This document shows positions 13,754-23,700 of a stretch of 32,374 nucleotides of DNA, piece after piece. Numbering within the stretch: the first letter of the stretch is position 1; each line of letters starts with the position of its first letter. The notes beneath the pieces were generated by a model. The model ran no database searches. It worked only from the letters and a program-made list of their open reading frames with translations, and had not been told where the DNA came from. This DNA is from Candidatus Rifleibacteriota bacterium (GTDB lineage Bacteria > Muiribacteriota > Ozemobacteria > Ozemobacterales > Ozemobacteraceae), in the NCBI GenBank assembly GCA_015233565.1, contig JADFXM010000071.1, forward strand, positions 1 to 32,374, read 5' to 3'. The position numbers and the translations under genes are program-made.

Positions 13754-16348
13754 TTGTATTGGGAAATAAGGAAAAAGGGAAAATTGAAATTTGCCCTGAA
13801 TAAGGTCGACAAGGCAACGTTAAAAAGGGAAATTGCCGAAGCCCATCAAGCTGAAGTATTGTCCGCAGCTACAATCAGTCCTGAGGGGGAATGGCATTCC
13901 CTTCGTATATTGGCGCGTGGAACCTTAGAAGAAGCGCCTGCGATAATCAGGGGTTTGCGACCAGGCGACATTATGTTGCACAACCATCCCAATGGCTATT
14001 TGGAGCCATCCCAACCTGATTTTCAGATTGCTTCAATTTGTGGAAAATCTGGAATTGGTTTTGCTATTCACGACAACTCTTGCAAAGAGTGCTACGTAGT
14101 CGTTGAACCGTTTCAGCCTGAAGCGATCAAACCTCTTGATTTTGAGCCACTTTTCAATCACCTTCGGGAAAATGGTTCTCTTTCGAAAATGATCTCCGAT
14201 TTTCATGAGCGTTCCGGACAGATTGAAATGATGGAGAAAATCGTTGAAGCCTTTAATGAACCTTGTCATGCAGTTCTTGAAGGTGGTACCGGAATTGGAA
14301 AAAGCATGGCTTATCTGATTCCTTCCATTTATTTTGCACGGATGAACAAATGCCGGGTTGCGATTTCCACTAATACCATCAACCTTCAGTATCAACTTTT
14401 TAATAAAGATCTTCCTTTACTAAAAAAAGCACTTCCTCTCGATTTCAAATTCTGTTTGATCAAGGGACGTGGAAATTATCTTTGCCAACGCCGAGTCTCC
14501 GAAATCCAAAAACAGGCGGAGGGGGAAACTTTGCTTTCGCTTGATGAATTTGATGATTTTGTCAGATTATTGGAGTGGTCCCAAAAAACTTCCGATGGCT
14601 CTCTTTCTGATCTTTCCTGGGTTCCCGAGGAATCATTATGGGAAAAACTGAACTCCGACAAAGATACTTGTACTGGGTTAAAATGTCCAATGTACAAATC
14701 ATGTTTTTTTTATCGGGCCCGTCGTGAAGCTGCTGAAGCAGATATTCTTGTTATCAACCACTACCTTCTTTTTTCTGACATTGCTTTGAGATCAGCTACT
14801 GATGAATATTCTCAAACTGCGGTTATTCCGGCTTATCGTGCTGCGATTTTGGACGAAGCCCATAATATTGAAGATATCGCAACCACATTTTTTGGGAATC
14901 GCGTTTCCGCCTTTGGACTCCAAAAACAACTGGGACGTTTGTACCATAAGCGTGGCCGAAAGGAAGGGGGCCTTCTGGTCTCCTTTTTAAATCGGATTTT
15001 GCTGAGTGGAAACCCTTCCGTGAAATTATTGAATGACAAAATGATTGCAGAAATTCGCGAGAATATTATTCCACTGAAGAATGAAATTTCCGATCAAACC
15101 AGGGAATTCTTTGACGAAATCGCTTCCTTTGTGCTTAAAGGCAAGGAAATCCGCCAAGGGGAAGAGAAACTTCGAATTACCAGAATGAACCGGGAAGTTC
15201 CTTTATTCAAGGAGCTTACAGATAAATCAATAAGCGTAGTTGAGAATCTGAAAAAGTTAAAAAGAAAAGTTTCTGGAATTCAAAATTTATTTGGAGAGAT
15301 AGTCGAAGATACCGATGAAGCAACCGAAAAGCTGTTAGAGGGTCCGGTCATAGAAATGGCCGGAGTGGCAAAGAGGCTGATTGAAACCGTTGAGGCGCTT
15401 GAACTATTTTTCAGCCCTGATGTCGAAAAACAGGCTGAATTTGTTCACTTCTTTTCCGTAATGGTAAGAAAAGACAGCAGATGGCCATCAATTACATCAG
15501 CACCGATAGACGTTTCGGAAGAGATGGTCAACTCTTTGTTCAACAGGATTCCAACAGTTATTTTAGTTTCAGCGACTCTTTCCACTCAAAAGAGCTTTAC
15601 TTTTATCAGAAGCAGAATTGGACTTGATTCTCCCGATCTTGAAAATGAAGCAATCGAAGGAAATTTTTCATCGCCATTTGATTATATGAAACAGGCGATT
15701 TTATTTGTCCCGGATGATCTTCCCGAGCCTTCAAACCCTAATTTTATTGAGTCCACGAAAGAGCCACTGTTCAGAATTATTTTAAGTTCAGCTGGTGGAA
15801 CTCTTGTGTTATGTACCTCTTACAAACATTTGAGAGAAGTTTATGAAGCTCTGAAACAACCTCTAAGCGAGCAAGGAATAACCTGCCTGAAACAAGGTGA
15901 TTATGAAAGACATCATCTTTTGGAAATATTCAAGGATGATGGAAATGCAGTTTTGTTTGCTACTGACAGCTTTTGGGAGGGAGTCGATGTCCCGGGAAAT
16001 GCTCTGAGAAACCTCGTTATTGCGAAACTTCCTTTTGTGATGCCTGATGATCCGATACTTGTGGCCCGGCAGGAAGTACTTGAAAGGCTTGGAAAGAATC
16101 CCTTTGCAGAATATCAGCTTCCGATTGCCGCAATCAAGTTAAAGCAGGGCTTCGGGCGTTTGATCAGAAAAACCCAGGATAGAGGAACCATCTGGATTCT
16201 TGACAGACGAATAGTTACAAAATTTTATGGAAAGTACTTGATCGATTCACTTCCAAAGACAAAATTAATTTCGGGAGCTTTCAAAAAAATATTGGATGAG
16301 GGAAAGAAGTTTTTTAAATCTAATTCAGGGGTTCTCGTAAAATCATGA
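13754..16348 (+). CDS. RadC-like JAMM domain fused to a DinG/XPD-type Fe-S helicase
   Basis: 864 residues from the TTG at 13754. Residues ~1-125 form a JAB/MPN domain with the RadC-style metal motif H76-N-H78-P-N-G ... S86-Q-P-D89, followed by CYVVVEP. Residues ~150-864 are a superfamily-2 XPD/DinG helicase: Walker A GGTGIGKS (K183), motif Ia STNTINLQYQL, four cysteines placed for a 4Fe-4S cluster (C244, C306, C311, C317), DEAH box (D367-H370), VSATL in motif III and QGFGRLIRKTQDRGTIWILDRR in motif VI. The helicase part would unwind DNA 5' to 3' (family knowledge). The JAMM part may be a metallo-hydrolase or a DNA-interaction module as in RadC, which has no established activity. The start is uncertain: the frame is open upstream, and a GTG at 13694 would add 20 plausible residues (KCFEIKNWLNFKGPRIFRN). 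Neither start has a clear ribosome binding site. It is a stand-alone gene 132 bases after clpX. Confidence 0.88.
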   Translation: MYWEIRKKGKLKFALNKVDKATLKREIAEAHQAEVLSAATISPEGEWHSLRILARGTLEEAPAIIRGLRPGDIMLHNHPNGYLEPSQPDFQIASICGKSGIGFAIHDNSCKECYVVVEPFQPEAIKPLDFEPLFNHLRENGSLSKMISDFHERSGQIEMMEKIVEAFNEPCHAVLEGGTGIGKSMAYLIPSIYFARMNKCRVAISTNTINLQYQLFNKDLPLLKKALPLDFKFCLIKGRGNYLCQRRVSEIQKQAEGETLLSLDEFDDFVRLLEWSQKTSDGSLSDLSWVPEESLWEKLNSDKDTCTGLKCPMYKSCFFYRARREAAEADILVINHYLLFSDIALRSATDEYSQTAVIPAYRAAILDEAHNIEDIATTFFGNRVSAFGLQKQLGRLYHKRGRKEGGLLVSFLNRILLSGNPSVKLLNDKMIAEIRENIIPLKNEISDQTREFFDEIASFVLKGKEIRQGEEKLRITRMNREVPLFKELTDKSISVVENLKKLKRKVSGIQNLFGEIVEDTDEATEKLLEGPVIEMAGVAKRLIETVEALELFFSPDVEKQAEFVHFFSVMVRKDSRWPSITSAPIDVSEEMVNSLFNRIPTVILVSATLSTQKSFTFIRSRIGLDSPDLENEAIEGNFSSPFDYMKQAILFVPDDLPEPSNPNFIESTKEPLFRIILSSAGGTLVLCTSYKHLREVYEALKQPLSEQGITCLKQGDYERHHLLEIFKDDGNAVLFATDSFWEGVDVPGNALRNLVIAKLPFVMPDDPILVARQEVLERLGKNPFAEYQLPIAAIKLKQGFGRLIRKTQDRGTIWILDRRIVTKFYGKYLIDSLPKTKLISGAFKKILDEGKKFFKSNSGVLVKS

Positions 16349-16513
16349 AATTCCCTGGTGCAAAATAGTTCGCAATTCTGGCTGATTGATTTTCCCTGTG
16401 ATCTTTTTCTTTCTTCTCGAGTTTGCAAGTAGTTCTTTAGTTTGGAAATAATTCTTTAAACTCTGAACCTGGCTAATCGTCGAACAAAATAGATAAAATT
16501 AATGGAGAAAAGA

Positions 16514-18130
16514 ATGACCGAAATAAAAAAAATAAAGAGTGTTGTTCCTAATTCCAGGAAATTTGATTTTGATTCAAAGGCTGATTTGGAAAGCATAGAC
16601 AGATATCTTTCTGATGAATCAAAAATGCGCGGAACCGCTGACGCAATCTTTTTTCCTGAATCAACTGAAGAAGTGGCGATCATACTTGAAGAAGCACGAA
16701 AAAGAATGCGAACGGTTACGATCAGTGGAGGTCGCACAGGAGTTGCCGGTGGTGCAGTTCCAAACGGTGGATGGTTGCTTTCCATGGAAAAAATGAACAA
16801 AGTCAGTCGATTTTATCTTGATAAGGTTTCCGGAGAATATCGGGTAGTAGTACAACCCGGGATCCCTTTAAGTTCATTTCGACAAATGATTCTTTCAGGG
16901 CGTTTCGATTTTGATAAAACAATGCCCCCCCCGGCAGCGGATGAATTGGCGCAGTTTCGAAAAGAAACAACCCGGTGGATGTTTCCCCCGGATCCGACAG
17001 AACCCTCGGCACAACTGGGTGGAATGGTAGCTACTAATGCATCTGGCGCAAAGACTTTCAGATATGGTCCGGTGCGTAATTATGTGAAAAAAGCCAAGGT
17101 TGCTCTGGCTGGGGGCGGCTTAATTGATATTGATCGCGGAACTTGCTTTTTTGAATCCGGGAAAGATCTGACTTTGAATTACGATGGCCGAAAAATTACT
17201 ATTCCATCACCAAGTTACAGTATTCCTCAGATTAAACATGCCTGCGGTTATTATTCGGCATCAAAGTTGGATTTGCTTGATCTATTCATTGGCTCAGAAG
17301 GAACTCTGGGAGTTTTTACGGAAATCGAGCTGGCGCTAAAGATAGTTGAAGGGGAAAGAGCTGAAGTTGTTGCCTTTTTCAACGATTATGCTTCAGTTGC
17401 AAAGTTTGTTGATTCTTTGCGTTCATGCCAGGAACCTGGACAATTTTTAATTGAATCGATCGAGTACATGTGTCCCAAATCCCTGGAAATGCTTGAAAAT
17501 GAGCCGGAAAAATGGGGTGGGGGACTTGAATTCCCCAAGCCACAGAAAATGGCTATTTTTGTTGGAGTTAGAATTCTTGGGCGTCATGATGACACGCTTG
17601 GCAAGATTTCTCAAATGATTGGGGATAGCGGTGGTGATACCCAAAATGCTTGTGTTGCGATTAGCCCCCCTGATCTTTCTCGTATGGCTTCTTTGCGGCA
17701 TCAACTTCCTGAAAAAGTGAATGACTTGATTTCCCAAAGAAGGAAAACTAATCCAGGATTGACTAAATTAGGAACTGACATGGCTGTCCCGGATTCAAGG
17801 CTTGAAGAAATTTTGAATTTTTATACCTCAACACTTAACAAGGCCGGTCTGGAGCATTGCATCTTCGGGCACATCGGAAACAACCATCTTCATGTCAACA
17901 TCATTCCCAGAAATACTGAAGAGTACAAACGGGGCCGCGAAATCTACGTTTTTTTTGCGGAAAATGTTGTTAAAATGGGTGGCTCAGTTAGCGCAGAACA
18001 CGGAGTAGGGAAGCTAAAAAAGAATCTTCTCGAAATTCAATTTTCCAAAAACGCGTTAGAAGAAATGAAAAAAATAAAACGTGTTTTTGATGACCAAATG
18101 ATTTTGGGGCAGGGAAATTTGTTTGCGTAA
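16514..18130 (+). CDS. FAD-linked D-2-hydroxyacid dehydrogenase (GlcD/D-lactate dehydrogenase type)
   Basis: 538 residues of the vanillyl-alcohol-oxidase flavoprotein superfamily. The N-terminal FAD_binding_4 domain contains TISGGRTGVAGGAVPNGG and SAQLGGMVATNASGAKTFRYG, the usual FAD pyrophosphate-binding segments. The C-terminal FAD-oxidase domain ends with FGHIGNNHLHVNIIP and GGSVSAEHGVGKLK, the conserved His-rich substrate/metal region of glycolate and D-lactate oxidising enzymes. It probably oxidises D-lactate or a similar 2-hydroxy acid and passes electrons to a membrane or flavoprotein acceptor; the substrate cannot be read. The ATG at 16514 is preferred over the one at 16502 because GGAG sits six bases before the former and nothing comparable precedes the latter. 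There are no neighbouring glcE/F or etf genes. Confidence 0.88.
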   Translation: MTEIKKIKSVVPNSRKFDFDSKADLESIDRYLSDESKMRGTADAIFFPESTEEVAIILEEARKRMRTVTISGGRTGVAGGAVPNGGWLLSMEKMNKVSRFYLDKVSGEYRVVVQPGIPLSSFRQMILSGRFDFDKTMPPPAADELAQFRKETTRWMFPPDPTEPSAQLGGMVATNASGAKTFRYGPVRNYVKKAKVALAGGGLIDIDRGTCFFESGKDLTLNYDGRKITIPSPSYSIPQIKHACGYYSASKLDLLDLFIGSEGTLGVFTEIELALKIVEGERAEVVAFFNDYASVAKFVDSLRSCQEPGQFLIESIEYMCPKSLEMLENEPEKWGGGLEFPKPQKMAIFVGVRILGRHDDTLGKISQMIGDSGGDTQNACVAISPPDLSRMASLRHQLPEKVNDLISQRRKTNPGLTKLGTDMAVPDSRLEEILNFYTSTLNKAGLEHCIFGHIGNNHLHVNIIPRNTEEYKRGREIYVFFAENVVKMGGSVSAEHGVGKLKKNLLEIQFSKNALEEMKKIKRVFDDQMILGQGNLFA

Positions 18131-18186
18131 GAAATCTAGCCATTTTATTGAGTTTTTTTAAATTAGAAAAGGGTGGTATTGAGGGA

Positions 18187-20202
18187 ATGAAAAAAATTGG
18201 TAGTTTTTTAATTGAGAGTATTCTTTTTTCACTTTTCCTGTTAATTACTACAATCTCCGGCGGATCCATTAACCAGGAAGTCAATTTTGAGTCCAGTTTG
18301 AAAATTGAGGTAAAAAAGAATTTACAAGAGTTGCTTTCAGAAGAAGATACCAATGGTGACAAAAGAATCACAATTGAGGATCATTTTGTAGAAGGGGACA
18401 GGGGGGATCGAATTTTTTGGATCACAACTCTTGATGGAAAGAAAATTAAAGTCCAGGGAACCTATTACCTTTCAAATTTACTTCAGGAATTGTCGCTTTT
18501 TTTGGAAAAAGGTGAATCGATAGCTGTTTTGGACCTCAAAAAAGTCTTTGAAAACCCGGTTGATCGAATTTCCAGAATGATAAAGGATTATTACTGGGAT
18601 GGACTTACCAGAAGGGTTGATTCTTCAAATATTGCGAAACTGTTGGAAGATGAAAAAAATAAAACACAAGATGGCCGAAATTATATCTACGTTCCAAAAT
18701 GGGATGTACCAGCCGTAAATTATTTTCAGGGAATAATTGCTTCATTTCCCGATCTTCATTTAACTTTGATGCTGGTTCCGGAAAACATTACTCCTCAGTG
18801 GTTTGAAAGCATTCAGAAGAAACATGGAATTTTGTCATTGGCTCTTGAAAAAAATTCTGAAGGGCAAATTCAGGGAAAACCGTTTGTTGTTCCCGGTGGG
18901 CGTTTCAATGAAATGTATGGTTGGGACAGTTACTTCGAGGCGCTTGGACTTCTTGAAGATGGAAGAGTCGATTTGGCAAAGTCCATGACGGAAAATCTGG
19001 CTTATGAAATTAATATGTACGGAAAAATCCTTAATGCGAATCGGACTTATTATCTAACCCGTTCACAACCCCCATTTTTGACGTCGATGGCTTTGGCTGT
19101 TTACGAGAAAATGCCGAAATCTCCTGAAAGTATTTTGTGGCTTAAAAATATGTTCCGAGCCGCAGTAAAAGAATACAAGGAAGTCTGGATGGGGAAAAAA
19201 CACCTGACTGATATCGGACTGAGCAGGTATTTAGATGAAGGAACCGGTCCATGCCCAGAAGTGGAACCTGGACATTTTGATTACATTTTTCAGATTTTTG
19301 CCAGACTTTATGACATGGACCCAAAAGTTTTTGAAGTAAAGTATCGCAAGAAATTGATTTTTGTGCCGGCGCTGGATTTATTTTTCATTCATGACCGAAG
19401 TATGCGGGAATCCGGCCACGATAAAACCTGGAGATGGCATGACAGGTGCGCTGATTTTGTAACAGTTGATTTGAATTCACTGTTGTACAAATATGAAACT
19501 GATATTGCATATGCTGTCAAATACACATTTGCCAATGATTTTGAATGTGATGGCGTTAAACAGGATTTCAAGGAATGGTTTGAAAGATCCGAGCAGCGGA
19601 AAACCTTAATGAACAAATACATGTGGGACGAGGAAAACCATTCTTTCTTCGATTATGATTGCCAGAAAGGTGAACGAGAAGTCTATTATTCGGCGACAGC
19701 TTTTTATCCTTTGTGGGCGGGTCTGGTAACCCAGGATCAAGCAGGATTGATTGTCGAAAAAATGATTCCGTTGTTGGAACAAGCTGGTGGAATAGTTGCT
19801 TCAACAGAAGAGTCCAGAGGTCCGATAAGCGCTGAACATCCTCAACGGCAATGGGATTACCCCTATGGCTGGGCACCACACCAAATGATAGTCTGGAAAG
19901 CCCTTTTCGATTACGGTTATGTTGCTGACTCAAGAAGACTTGCTTACAGATGGCTTTATACTATTGTGAGAAATGCACGCGATTATAATTGTACCATTCC
20001 CGAAAAATTCGATGTCGAAAAGCGGACTCATAAAGTTTTTGCTGAATATGGCAATGTTGGAACAAATTTTTCCTACATTACAAAAGAAGGTTTCGGCTGG
20101 ATGAACGCAAGTTTCAAAAAAGGCTTGACCATGCTCGACAATAGACTTCTGGAAAAGCTAAGACAACTTATTCCTCCCGAATTTTTATTTCAGAAGAAGT
20201 AG
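18187..20202 (+). CDS. Exported trehalase (GH37), fungal neutral-trehalase-like
   Basis: 671 residues from the ATG at 18187; it hydrolyses trehalose to two glucoses. The N-terminus MKKIGSFLIESILFSLFLL is a signal peptide or anchor, and this is why I prefer the ATG to the TTG at 18148. D54-TNGDKRITIE-D65 is an EF-hand-like loop that aligns by eye with the Ca2+-binding segment of fungal neutral trehalases (DTDxNxxITIED). The (alpha/alpha)6 catalytic domain has both GH37 signatures: PGGRFNEMYGWDSYF from residue 236 and QWDYPYGWAP from 555. The phrases NPVDRISRMIKDYYWDGLTR, GKILNANRTYYLTRSQPPF and GHDKTWRWHDRC also recall the yeast Nth1 type rather than E. coli TreA. The C-terminal EYGNVGTNFSYITKEGFGW is the usual lid region. 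It lies 56 bases after the FAD enzyme and may share its transcript. Confidence 0.9.
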   Translation: MKKIGSFLIESILFSLFLLITTISGGSINQEVNFESSLKIEVKKNLQELLSEEDTNGDKRITIEDHFVEGDRGDRIFWITTLDGKKIKVQGTYYLSNLLQELSLFLEKGESIAVLDLKKVFENPVDRISRMIKDYYWDGLTRRVDSSNIAKLLEDEKNKTQDGRNYIYVPKWDVPAVNYFQGIIASFPDLHLTLMLVPENITPQWFESIQKKHGILSLALEKNSEGQIQGKPFVVPGGRFNEMYGWDSYFEALGLLEDGRVDLAKSMTENLAYEINMYGKILNANRTYYLTRSQPPFLTSMALAVYEKMPKSPESILWLKNMFRAAVKEYKEVWMGKKHLTDIGLSRYLDEGTGPCPEVEPGHFDYIFQIFARLYDMDPKVFEVKYRKKLIFVPALDLFFIHDRSMRESGHDKTWRWHDRCADFVTVDLNSLLYKYETDIAYAVKYTFANDFECDGVKQDFKEWFERSEQRKTLMNKYMWDEENHSFFDYDCQKGEREVYYSATAFYPLWAGLVTQDQAGLIVEKMIPLLEQAGGIVASTEESRGPISAEHPQRQWDYPYGWAPHQMIVWKALFDYGYVADSRRLAYRWLYTIVRNARDYNCTIPEKFDVEKRTHKVFAEYGNVGTNFSYITKEGFGWMNASFKKGLTMLDNRLLEKLRQLIPPEFLFQKK

Positions 20203-20279
20203 GAATTGGTACAGTTTGAAGATTGTCTATTCGTATTTATGCTTAATTTTGATCGAAAATTTTTTTTAAGGAGGGCTTT

Positions 20280-20765
20280 ATGTTTAAGAAATGCGTGTTT
20301 GTGTTCTTTTTTGTATTTGGATTGGTCTCGGGAACTCTTTTTGCCCAGAACTCTCGACCGGTAGGCTCTGAAACAGCGGCTATCAGCTCTCAACAAAGTG
20401 CCAGTCAGATGATGGACTCGTTGAAAATGAAGCTAACAAATGTTTCAAATGATGTACAACGAGCTTTTGCATCTGGAAGTGCCGGAAGAATTACAAACTG
20501 GATGACCAAGGAAGGGAAAAAGAAATACGAGGAGCATCTTTTTTCCATGAAAAAAGAAAATCTCATTGCAATAGGTAAGTCTTTCATTAATCGCCAGGAA
20601 ACCCTGGAACCAGGTGGTGCAGATCAGCCTCCTTTGGGGGTGGTCAATTTTTCCCATCAGGAGAAAACTGTTAAGTTTACCTTCAAGTTCACAACCAAGC
20701 CCGGTAGTGCAGATCAACCTCCGGTTTCAGAATTTCTGCTTGATACAATTCCCAGTGATTTGTAA
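20280..20765 (+). CDS. Small exported protein of unknown function
   Basis: 161 residues with a clear signal peptide (MFKKCVFVFFFVFGLVSGTLFA, probable cleavage after LFA) and a strong AAGGAGGG ribosome binding site at 20268-20274. The mature part is hydrophilic, predicted helical from about 45 to 100 (MMDSLKMKLTNVSNDVQRAF, MTKEGKKKYEEHLFSMKKE). It has two similar PGGADQPP / PGSADQPP motifs about 30 residues apart that frame a short beta-rich segment. I recognise no family. It ends 15 bases from the convergent end of the 1373-aa lipoprotein gene, with no terminator between them. Confidence 0.75.
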   Translation: MFKKCVFVFFFVFGLVSGTLFAQNSRPVGSETAAISSQQSASQMMDSLKMKLTNVSNDVQRAFASGSAGRITNWMTKEGKKKYEEHLFSMKKENLIAIGKSFINRQETLEPGGADQPPLGVVNFSHQEKTVKFTFKFTTKPGSADQPPVSEFLLDTIPSDL

Positions 20766-20780
20766 TAGTTGACTTGCGGT

Positions 20781-23700
20781 TTACTGGCGGACAACTCGGA
20801 AACCTTGATCATTGCTGCAATAATCAGGTGTGGAAAAACTGCGGGCGGCAAGACCAAACAAACCTGAATTGACAGAATTTTGGTACCCAGCTCCACGTTT
20901 GATGCGATACAGGGTTTGCGTTCCACCTTTTGGGTTTGTTATTGTTCCGGAGGGTGGATAATTGTTGTCATACCAATCCCAGCACCATTCGAAAACATTC
21001 CCGCTCATGTCGTAAATTCCAAGCTCGTTTGGAAATTTACTACCTACAGAGTGCGATGTAGCTTGCGAGTTTTCAGAAGTCCATGCAAAGTAAGAAATTG
21101 AGCCCGTATGCAAAACTCGATCACCACGCAAAATAGAATGCATTGGAATAAGAACATTATTATCATTCGAATCGCCTGCAAAAGTTTTCTGATAGTTGTC
21201 TATTGCTCCCATGGCGGCCCATTCCCATTCTGCTTCAGTGGGAAGGCGATAACCATTGGCATTCCAATTACAAGTTACTGAGTCCCAGGTTGAGTCTTGG
21301 CTTGTTGGGACGGCTCCCCAAAATGCGGGATTTGCAGAACCGCTGATCGAATAGGTTGGAGTTAACCCCTCGTTCAAACTTAATTTATTACAAAACACGA
21401 TGGAATCATACCATCTTACACTATCAACAGGGTTTGTATTCCCGGTGAAAGCACTGGGATTTGCTCCAACAATTGATGAATATGCCGATTGTGTGACTTC
21501 AAATTTGCTCATATAAAAGCCGGAAACGGAAGTGTTATTTCCAGTCGTTCCATCCCGTTTAAAGGTTCCTCCTGGAACGTATTTCAATGTTCCAATGTTT
21601 GCTGAAACGGCATCAGTATAAGCTGTTAGCGAAGAAATTCCTATTTTCCCGGAAGATCCTTTGGATTCTGCCTGAAAATAATATAATGTGCCTGGTTGCA
21701 AGCTGGCTATTGTAATGGTGTGATCTTTGACGAATTCAGCATCCAGGGTGGAAGTTTCCCCAAAAGCCGGGGTGGTGCCATATTCCACTTGAGACTCTGC
21801 GAATTCATTCGTATGCCAGGTTAGAACTATGGTGTCTGCCGAGCTGCTCCAGTAATCAGCTTGAAGGAGAGAAATGCTAGGAGTTGTTCCATTAATTAAG
21901 GGGTCCTGGGCCATTATTTCCCAGGATGTTCCATCGTAGATGTATAATTTTCCATCGGTGGTGTTGTAATAAATCCAATTAATGGCCGGGTTTAAGGGAG
22001 CAGTAGGAAATGACCCCCTCCAGTCGACATAAGCACTGCTTCCAGTTATACCAGGCAATCCCTGGGTTCCGGTGGTTCCCTTCTTTCCATCTTCGCCAAG
22101 AACTTGCCAGGTAAAACCATCGAAATAGTAAGCCTTTCCATCTGAATAATTGTAATAAGCCCAATTAATGGCCGGGTTTATTGGAGGTGTGGTAAATTGC
22201 CCTTTCCAAGTAATGGAAGAGCCGGTTGAGCCAGTGATTCCAGTTATGCCAGGAGTTCCGGTTGGTCCAGGATTACCTGCCGGGCCTTGGGGTCCTACGG
22301 AACCATTACTGCCGGTGGGACCGGGAGCTCCGATTATTCCGTCCTGGAGCATGGTTTGCCATGCGGCTCCGTTGAAAATATACGCGATTTTATCGATGGA
22401 ATTGTAATACACCCAATTTAGCCCAGGATTGGGGGGAGCGTTTACCTGGACTCCTTTCCATTGAATGTCAGCTCCAGTTGTACCAGCAACCCCTTGTGTG
22501 CCGATTGGACCTTGAATTCCGTCCTGGGCTAGGATCTGCCACATGGTTCCGTTATAAATATATGCTTTAAATGCGGAGGTGTCGTAGTATACCCAGTTAA
22601 GTTGAGGGTTTGGTGGTGCTGAAGGGAGCGATCCTTGCCAGACGATGTCTAATCCGTTTGCGCCGGAATCTCCGGTGAAGCCAGTAGGCCCTCGTGGGCC
22701 AATTGGACCCTGAATGCCATCTTGAACCATGACTAGCCAGGCTGTTCCGTTGTAGATATATGCCTTCTGATCGGCTGTATTATAATATGCCCAATTCAGT
22801 TGTGCATTTGGAGGAGCTACGGTGGATGGCCCTTTCCATATAATACTTGTACCGTCTGTGCCGGTTGCTCCGACTGAACCTTGTGGGCCTATCAGACCTT
22901 GCGGGCCGATTGTGCCATCGTATACAATTACCTCCCACGCAGATCCGTTGTAGATGAAGGTTTTGCTAACAGAAGTGTCGTAATAAACCCAGTTAACTCC
23001 AGGATTAGATGGGGGCGAGGAAAGTTGCCCAGCCCAGATGAGGCCGATTCCTATGTTTCCTGCGGGGCCTGTGGTACCTGTCTCGCCTTGGACCCCTATC
23101 GGGCCTTGAAGCCCGTCAATGGCAATGACTTGCCAGGTTACCCCATTGTAAATATAGGCTTTCCTGTCGGAAGTATTGTAATAGGCCCAGTTCACTAAAG
23201 GATTTGTGGGGTCTAGGGTAGATGCTCCTTGCCAGAGAATTCCGATGCCATTATTCCCGTTTAGGCCATTTGTTCCTGCAGCTCCCTGTGCTCCCGTGGA
23301 GCCGGTAACTCCTGTTGCACCGTCTTTTGAAAGAGTTTGCCAACTTGTGCCATTGTAAATATATGACTGCCGGTCGACAGTGTTATAATAAGCCCAATTA
23401 ATTAAAGGACTGGAAGGAGCCATCGTTGCTGCACCTTTCCAGATGATCCCAATTCCATTGGCTCCAATAGCTCCTGGATTGCCGGTGGCCCCTGTTGAAC
23501 CAGTTGGACCTGTTGCACCAGTCGGCCCCTGGGAACCTATTTCCCCGTCTTTAAGTATTTGTTGCCAGTTAGTTCCGTTGAAAAAATATGCTTTATTTAC
23601 GGATGAATTGTAATATGCCCAGTTTAATACCGGATTTATCGGAGCAGATGCCAGCCCCCCTTTCCACAAAATACTAATTCCGCTTGTTCCTTGGTTACCG

